Shown in pieces: positions 5,777-8,820 of a stretch of DNA of 8,820 nucleotides. Each line of letters begins with the position of its first letter. Positions within the stretch are counted from its first letter, which is position 1. The position numbers and the translations under genes are program-made. The DNA comes from an uncultured Lachnospiraceae bacterium. GTDB taxonomy: Bacteria; Bacillota; Clostridia; Lachnospirales; Lachnospiraceae. The stretch lies in NCBI GenBank assembly GCA_910578175.1, contig CAJTPF010000010.1:1-8820 (forward strand). The letters are read 5' to 3'. The notes below the pieces were generated by a model, which saw only the letters and a list, made by a program, of their open reading frames with translations, searched no databases and was not told where the DNA came from.

Positions 5777-6055
5777 TACGGGAAATCGGTTATGGATTTG
5801 ATTCAATGAATCTTTATAACCCCTTCCCCAATTCCACATAGCATCAAGAATCGGTTTCAGGCTTTGTCCCAGTTCCGTCAAAGTGTATTCCACTCTCGGC
5901 GGGACTTCTGCATATACGGTACGGGTTAATAAACCGCTGTCTTCCATTGCCCGAAGCTGAGACGTCAATACCTTTTGCGATATGTTTCCCACAGATTTTT
6001 TTAATTCTCCAAATCTTTTTGTCCCTGTGAGAAGATCACGCAAAATGCTGTTGAT
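5774..6055 (-). pseudogene. N-terminally truncated HxlR-family regulator
   Basis: Reading leftward from about 6055, the sequence gives ILRDLLTGTKRFGELKKSVG, then ISQKVLTSQLRAMEDSGLL and a wing with VPPRVEYTLTELGQSL, ending at 5774. This is the HxlR (MarR-like winged helix) DNA-binding domain from its second helix onward. The conserved N-terminal block with the Cys and the GGKW motif is missing. Upstream of about nt 6055 the open frame continues to an ATG at 6301, but those 80 or so codons are the antisense of an MBL-fold hydrolase gene and show no HxlR features. A deletion therefore removed the promoter and N-terminus. HxlR proteins usually sense redox or electrophile stress through that N-terminal cysteine, so this remnant is presumed inactive. 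Confidence 0.8.
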
Positions 6056-6061
6056 TATTCT

Positions 6062-6547
6062 GACAATGGCATCGGAAAGACACTGATCGACAATTTCACA
6101 AACGCTTTCGGTAAAATTTTTGACAACTCGATTCACAAAATTACCAATGTCATCGAAGGGAATAAGGTAACAATCGCCGGAATTGATTTTGAAATCAAGC
6201 AGACCGCAGAAGCATTTGATATTGCGATTCCCCAAATCAACGCCGTTTACACCCATATGCTCGGTCACGACTGTCACTCTATTGTTGCAGGTGCAGACCA
6301 CGCTGACGGAATTATCGCTGAACTTCGCAGCTATATTGAAAAAGGTTATGATTTGATTCTGACCTCACACTACACGCCCGAAGATTTGAAAGACGCACAG
6401 ACGAAAATTGACTATCTTGAGAATCTGAAAAAGATTGCGGTGAATTGTGCGGACGCTGACAGTTTCAAAGCAGAGGTGCAGAAACAATATTCTGCTTACA
6501 GCGGTAAGAACTATCTCGATATGACGGCAGGATTTTTCTACGCTTAA
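6062..6547 (+). pseudogene. N-terminally truncated MBL-fold (metallo-beta-lactamase-like) hydrolase
   Basis: From about 6062 the plus strand reads DNGIGKTLIDNFTNAFGKIF, then VTIAGIDFEIKQTAEAFDIA, AVYTHMLGHDCHSIVAGADH, IEKGYDLILTSHYTPEDLKD and a C-terminus ending in YLDMTAGFFYA at TAA 6545-6547. I recognise this as the C-terminal half of an MBL-fold hydrolase; the HxHxDH metal site that lies in the N-terminal half is absent. No ribosome binding site or start fits the left end, and the ATG at 6257 is internal. The gene ran divergently from the HxlR regulator, and the scar has deleted both 5' ends and the shared promoter region. It is not expected to be expressed or catalytic. Confidence 0.75.
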
Positions 6548-6605
6548 TATGATGGGGGGCTGCCGGTACGACAGTCCCGGTCCATTCATAAGGAGATGTG
6601 CGAAA

Positions 6606-6771
6606 ATGAATATGAAATTATTTAGAGAAAAAAAAGATTTCGTTATTTATGGAGAATGCTGATGATAGCGGATTACCCGTTACCTGTGCTATTGACATCA
6701 TGGATAGTGATGACACAGGGATTATCTATCTGTTTGTCGAATTTTGTCAAAATATTTTTGTTGAACCTTGA
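6606..6771 (+). pseudogene. Remnant of a pyridoxamine 5'-phosphate oxidase-like flavoprotein
   Basis: AAGGAG lies about ten bases before ATG 6606, which opens MNMKLFREKKDFVIYGEC and stops at 6660-6662. One frame over, from 6655, the sequence reads ADDSGLPVTCAIDIMDSDD and then TGIIYLFVE before drifting to a stop at 6769-6771. The pattern of an initial strand, (A/D)D.(G)LPVTCAIDIM, and a following strand matches the N-terminal half of split-barrel pyridoxamine 5'-phosphate oxidase-family proteins, which bind FMN or F420. A frameshift or small deletion splits the start, and the C-terminal half has been lost. Its place after the MBL remnant suggests it was the next gene of the same redox-type cluster. 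Confidence 0.6.
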
Positions 6772-6789
6772 TATATCATATGATAGAAT
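6761..6789 (+). promoter_or_regulatory. Promoter of the 162-aa membrane-protein gene, with a 12-bp palindrome
   Basis: TTGAAC (6761-6766) and TAGAAT (6784-6789) are spaced by 17 bases. Between and overlapping them lies the perfect palindrome TATCATATGATA (6774-6785), a possible operator. The -10 is 29 bases before the ATG at 6819, and an AGGAC ribosome binding site is at 6804-6808. The promoter begins inside the end of the flavoprotein remnant, so this gene is transcribed separately. Confidence 0.55.
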
Positions 6790-6818
6790 TTCCATAAATT
6801 AGTAGGACGGTAATACGG

Positions 6819-7307
6819 ATGAAAAGAAGATTGGTGTGGTTGCTGAAGAAAAAATTTTGGAGATATGGTATTGGTTTACTCATTATTGGAATAGGAGTTT
6901 ATATTATCTGGTGGCGGAGATATATTGATCGTATTGAACCTGTTTATCAATGGTTTCAAAGTTTAAATGAAGAGAATATAAAGGTTGTTTCATGGGAAGA
7001 GCGTATCTTGTCATCTGATGAAAGATCAGAACTAATAAAACTACTACATGCTATTCCTAAAAAAGATATTAAGCTTGCAGATGTGCAAGGAGATATGGGA
7101 AATGGAAGTGATTATTGTATTTACATAACCGTAGACAATGAAACATATCAATTGTGGCATACTTTTATCGTTATGGCAGATGTAATGATTAAATATGAAG
7201 ATTATGATTATTGGATTCAGGCTAAGGAATTAAAAAAATTTCTTGAAAAAACAGATAATTTGGATAGAATTCAAAACAGGGAAAATTCTAATGAAGAAGA
7301 AAAATAG
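6819..7307 (+). CDS. Hypothetical single-pass membrane protein, 162 aa
   Basis: No family is recognised. The N-terminus is strongly basic (MKRRLVWLLKKKFWR), followed by one hydrophobic helix (about residues 16-32, including GIGLLIIGIGVYIIW). A roughly 130-residue soluble part follows, rich in charged residues and aromatics. By the positive-inside rule the basic N-terminus is inside and the C-terminal domain outside the membrane. That domain holds a SDERSELIKLLHAIPKKDIK helix, a beta segment (GSDYCIYITVDNETYQLWHT) and a charged tail ending in EENSNEEEK-like residues. It is clearly more AT-rich than its neighbours, which suggests recent acquisition. The gene is flanked by a dead flavoprotein on the left and an IS66 scrap starting right after its stop codon. 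The ATG at 6819 follows AGGAC by ten bases. Confidence 0.75.
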   Translation: MKRRLVWLLKKKFWRYGIGLLIIGIGVYIIWWRRYIDRIEPVYQWFQSLNEENIKVVSWEERILSSDERSELIKLLHAIPKKDIKLADVQGDMGNGSDYCIYITVDNETYQLWHTFIVMADVMIKYEDYDYWIQAKELKKFLEKTDNLDRIQNRENSNEEEK

Positions 7308-7463
7308 CAGTCTGATCCCGGAAAGTATGGATTATATCCGATCATCCTCTATGATTGCACTTCTGCAAGAGCAGGAGAATATGCCAGACGATTCTTAGAT
7401 GGAAATGCTCCCGGATTTTCTCTTATGGCAGAGGGATCACAGGGATATGATAAAGTGCAGGAA
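7308..7463 (+). pseudogene. Remnant of an IS66-family transposase (TnpC)
   Basis: Starting directly after the stop of the membrane-protein gene, one frame reads PGKYGLYPIILYDCTSARAG, EYARRFLDGNAPGF and AEGSQGYDKVQ. This aligns with the IS66 transposase core (PI(I/V)LYDY..(S/T)R.GE.A..FL and the downstream DGYQGY block). In the remnant the catalytic-region DGYQGY has become EGSQGY. Homology ends near 7463, just before the ArsR promoter. No start, no partner ORFs TnpA or TnpB and no terminal repeats are visible. It is a dead scrap. Confidence 0.65.
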
Positions 7464-7475
7464 ACAGCAAATCAC

Positions 7476-7491
7476 ATTGACATATATCTAT
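7476..7491. promoter_or_regulatory. Candidate ArsR operator, site 1 (overlaps -35)
   Basis: ATTGACATATATCTAT matches the perfect inverted repeat at 7900-7915 at 14 of 16 positions. It covers the -35 hexamer of the repressor gene, so occupancy would exclude RNA polymerase. Confidence 0.5.
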
Positions 7492-7505
7492 GTGTTGCGT
7501 ATAAT
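7477..7505 (+). promoter_or_regulatory. Consensus promoter of the arsR-type gene
   Basis: TTGACA (7477-7482) and TATAAT (7500-7505) are both perfect sigma-A hexamers with a 17-base spacer. Expected transcription start is around 7512. Candidate ArsR sites overlap the -35 (7476-7491) and the start region (7508-7523), so binding would block this very strong promoter. Confidence 0.8.
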
Positions 7506-7507
7506 AT

Positions 7508-7523
7508 ATTGATATATGTGAAT
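7508..7523. promoter_or_regulatory. Candidate ArsR operator, site 2 (transcription start region)
   Basis: ATTGATATATGTGAAT matches the site at 7900-7915 at 13 of 16 positions and keeps the ATTGA-N6-T(G/C)AAT layout. It lies just downstream of the -10. Its 32-base offset from site 1 is about three helical turns, which would let two dimers bind the same face. Confidence 0.5.
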
Positions 7524-7542
7524 GGGAGGTGAATGTTCGGAG

Positions 7543-7851
7543 ATGGACGAAAAGAAAACGGCTACCATTTTCAAAGCGTTCTGCGATGAGAACCGCATTC
7601 GTATTCTTAAACTGTTGACAACAGGCGAAAAGTGTGGCTGCAAGCTGTTGGACGAAATCAATGTAACGCAGCCTACGCTGTCGCATCATATGAAAATCCT
7701 TTGTGATGCTGAAGTTGTTGTTGGTCGCAAAGAGGGAAAATGGATGTACTATTCTATTTCAGAAAAAGGCGTGGAACAGGCAATGGAATGTTTGGGGCAG
7801 TTGACAACACTTGATGTTGAATATGAAAATAAGTCGTGTTGTGAAGAGTGA
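7543..7851 (+). CDS. ArsR/SmtB-family metal(loid)-responsive repressor
   Basis: This is a complete 102-residue ArsR-family winged-helix repressor (ATG 7543 to TGA 7851). An upstream in-frame ATG at 7522 lies only ten bases from the predicted transcription start and has no ribosome binding site. GGAGGTGA at 7525-7532 suits the 7543 start. The helix-turn-helix is about residues 34-55 (KLLDEINVTQPTLSHHMKIL). Just before it, TGEKCGCKLL carries Cys31-Gly-Cys33 in the position of the As(III)/Sb(III)-binding CVC of classical ArsR. Cys14 and a C-terminal Cys99-Cys100 pair (KSCCEE) are extra candidate thiol ligands. It presumably represses itself and the permease gene 88 bases downstream and lets go on metal(loid) binding. 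The exact inducer cannot be read from sequence. Confidence 0.93.
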   Translation: MDEKKTATIFKAFCDENRIRILKLLTTGEKCGCKLLDEINVTQPTLSHHMKILCDAEVVVGRKEGKWMYYSISEKGVEQAMECLGQLTTLDVEYENKSCCEE

Positions 7852-7883
7852 GGAAGTTTTTAGTTTACTTTTCCGCACGACTT
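7831..7883. repeat. Inverted repeat spanning the end of the arsR-type gene
   Basis: AAGTCGTG (7831-7838) and CACGACTT (7876-7883) are perfect eight-base inverted arms. Inside, GGAA (7852-7855) can pair with TTCC (7871-7874). The left arm lies in the last codons of the repressor gene. There is no T tract after it, so it may be an mRNA stem that adjusts expression between repressor and permease rather than a classical terminator. Confidence 0.4.
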
Positions 7884-7899
7884 ACTAAATCAATAATAC

Positions 7900-7915
7900 A
7901 TTGACATATTTCAAT
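7900..7915. promoter_or_regulatory. Candidate ArsR operator, site 3, before the permease gene
   Basis: ATTGACATATTTCAAT is a perfect ATTGA-N6-TCAAT inverted repeat, the best of three related sites. It lies 24 bases upstream of the permease ATG. A TTGACA is embedded in it, but no acceptable -10 follows at the right distance, so it may act as a roadblock or a secondary operator. Confidence 0.55.
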
Positions 7916-7938
7916 ATAACGATATGAAAGGATTTTTT

Positions 7939-8820
7939 ATGAAAGTATTAAAAATTACGTGGGATTTTTTTCAAAATGAAGTCCTCGGTATGGGTTGGCT
8001 GAACAGGCTCATATCAACGATATTGAACGCCTGTGGATTAGACACAGCAAGTAGAGTTGGTGGCAGCGTTCTGTTTTTTATTTACGATACTATAAAAATT
8101 ATGATACTGCTCGGTATTTTGGTTTTGATCATTTCCTATATTCAAAGTTATTTTCCGCCTGAAAGAACAAAAAGGATACTTGGCAGATATCACGGAATAT
8201 GGGCAAATATCATCGCCGCATTACTCGGCACGGTGACGCCGTTCTGTTCGTGTTCCTCCATTCCGCTGTTTATCGGTTTTACAAGCGCAGGTTTGCCTCT
8301 TGGCGTTACTTTTTCGTTCCTGATTTCTTCACCAATGGTTGACCTCGGAAGTTTTGCGCTTCTGATGAGTATTTTCGGCTGGAAAGTTGCATTTTTGTAC
8401 GTTGTTCTTGGTTTGGTAATTGCTGTTGCCGGCGGTACGCTGATTGAAAAACTGCACCTGGAAAATCAAGTGGAGGAATATATCCGAAAGGGTCATGCCA
8501 TTGACGTTCCGCAGGAAGAACTGCATTTCAAAGTCCGTTTGAAATATGCCTGGGAACAGGTAGTTGCAACAGCGAAAAAAGTTACGCCTTATGTATTGAT
8601 CGGTGTAGGTATTGGAGCGATCATTCACAACTGGATACCCCAAGATTTCATTGTCAGCACGCTTGGGGATAACAATCCGTTTGGCGTTGTATTTGCAACT
8701 ATCGCAGGTGTTCCGATGTATGCGGATATTTTTGGCACAATCCCTATTGCGGAAGCTTTGCTTGCAAAGGGTGCTTTGCTTGGCGTTGTTCTATCCTTTA
8801 TGATGGGTGTGACTACTCTT
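7939..8820 (+). CDS. COG0701/ArsP-like permease (3' end outside window)
   Basis: The first 294 residues of a polytopic membrane permease of the YraQ/ArsP family (PF03773, formerly DUF318). ATG 7939 follows AAAGGA (7926-7931). Hydrophobic helices appear at about residues 53-68, 89-101, 117-136, 146-168, 217-230 and from about 247. Family hallmarks are TPFCSCSSIPLFIGF (about 100-114), with Cys103 and Cys105, the ISSPMVDLGSFALLMS block (about 129-144), and GVPMYADIFGT (257-267). Better-studied members export trivalent organoarsenicals using membrane cysteines. Other members stand next to thioredoxin-like genes and have unknown cargo. Following an ArsR-type repressor, a role in efflux of a thiol-reactive metal(loid) or organometal is the best inference. 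The frame is still open at 8820. Expression is likely by read-through from the arsR-type promoter. Confidence 0.93.
   Translation, partial: MKVLKITWDFFQNEVLGMGWLNRLISTILNACGLDTASRVGGSVLFFIYDTIKIMILLGILVLIISYIQSYFPPERTKRILGRYHGIWANIIAALLGTVTPFCSCSSIPLFIGFTSAGLPLGVTFSFLISSPMVDLGSFALLMSIFGWKVAFLYVVLGLVIAVAGGTLIEKLHLENQVEEYIRKGHAIDVPQEELHFKVRLKYAWEQVVATAKKVTPYVLIGVGIGAIIHNWIPQDFIVSTLGDNNPFGVVFATIAGVPMYADIFGTIPIAEALLAKGALLGVVLSFMMGVTTL

Noticed and set aside
6056..6301. N-terminal 80 codons of the 175-codon HxlR open frame as a novel sensor domain
   Set aside because: The plus strand of the same bases encodes recognisable MBL-fold sequence, so this part is antisense joined by a deletion.
6556..6578. 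GGGGCTG/CAGTCCC hairpin as a terminator after the MBL remnant
   Set aside because: The stem contains one wobble pair, and no T tract follows before the next ribosome binding site.
6365..6589. 74-codon minus-strand open frame
   Set aside because: It is antisense to the MBL-fold remnant.
7522..7542. Upstream ATG as start of the arsR-type gene
   Set aside because: It would leave a ten-base leader without a ribosome binding site, whereas GGAGGTGA serves the ATG at 7543.
7423..7689. 88-codon minus-strand open frame
   Set aside because: It runs antisense through the arsR-type promoter and coding region and has no start signals.
8329..8803. Open frames on both strands inside the permease gene
   Set aside because: They are shadows of the permease, which has continuous homology in its own frame to the window end.
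1..8820. tRNA, rRNA, CRISPR array, or phage module
   Set aside because: No repeats with regular spacers, no cloverleaf-like tRNA sequence and no phage structural genes were seen by eye.

Overview
The window looks like a stretch of a gut-type Firmicutes chromosome, most likely Clostridia and Lachnospiraceae-like. The reasons are strong AGGAGG-type ribosome binding sites, sigma-A promoters with 17-bp spacers, moderate to low GC, and proteins typical of that group (DUF3737, carboxymuconolactone decarboxylase-cupin fusion, ArsR plus ArsP-like permease). No RNA gene and no CRISPR array is visible. The taxonomic call is inference from gene content.

Region 1 (1-1470) is accessory DNA. It opens with the C-terminus of a probable relaxase/mobilization protein. 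A 206-aa unrecognised protein on the minus strand follows, with its own promoter. Next comes a GC-richer spacer without a gene, a start-less coiled-coil fragment, and a short remnant of an IS256-type transposase.

Region 2 (1471-6771) is a LysR-governed gene cluster in advanced decay. An intact LysR regulator (minus strand) is divergent from a string of plus-strand genes. Three of these are intact: a 76-aa protein, a DUF3737 protein and a 258-aa carboxymuconolactone decarboxylase-cupin protein. Between them lie remnants of a choloylglycine-hydrolase-like lipoprotein, an ABC ATPase joined in frame to a MacB/FtsX-type permease piece, a secreted cyclophilin-like protein, an HxlR regulator fused head-to-head with an MBL-fold hydrolase, and a pyridoxamine-phosphate-oxidase-like flavoprotein. 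The promoter with a candidate LysR site upstream of the first target gene recurs with identical geometry about 820 bp downstream, before the cyclophilin-like gene and the three intact genes. That suggests a two-promoter LysR regulon whose second half is still expressed.

Region 3 (6772-7463) holds an AT-rich single-pass membrane protein of unknown function with its own promoter, followed immediately by a scrap of IS66-family transposase.

Region 4 (7464-8820) is a healthy metal/metalloid-type unit: an ArsR-family repressor with a Cys-Gly-Cys sensor motif and a COG0701/ArsP-like permease that runs off the window. Three near-identical 16-bp candidate operators flank the repressor gene, two at its promoter and one just before the permease.

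The most notable features are the duplicated LysR operator-promoter, the survival of three intact genes among deletion scars, the head-to-head regulator/enzyme scar and the three matching ArsR-type sites. I see no obvious wholly new defence or mobile system.
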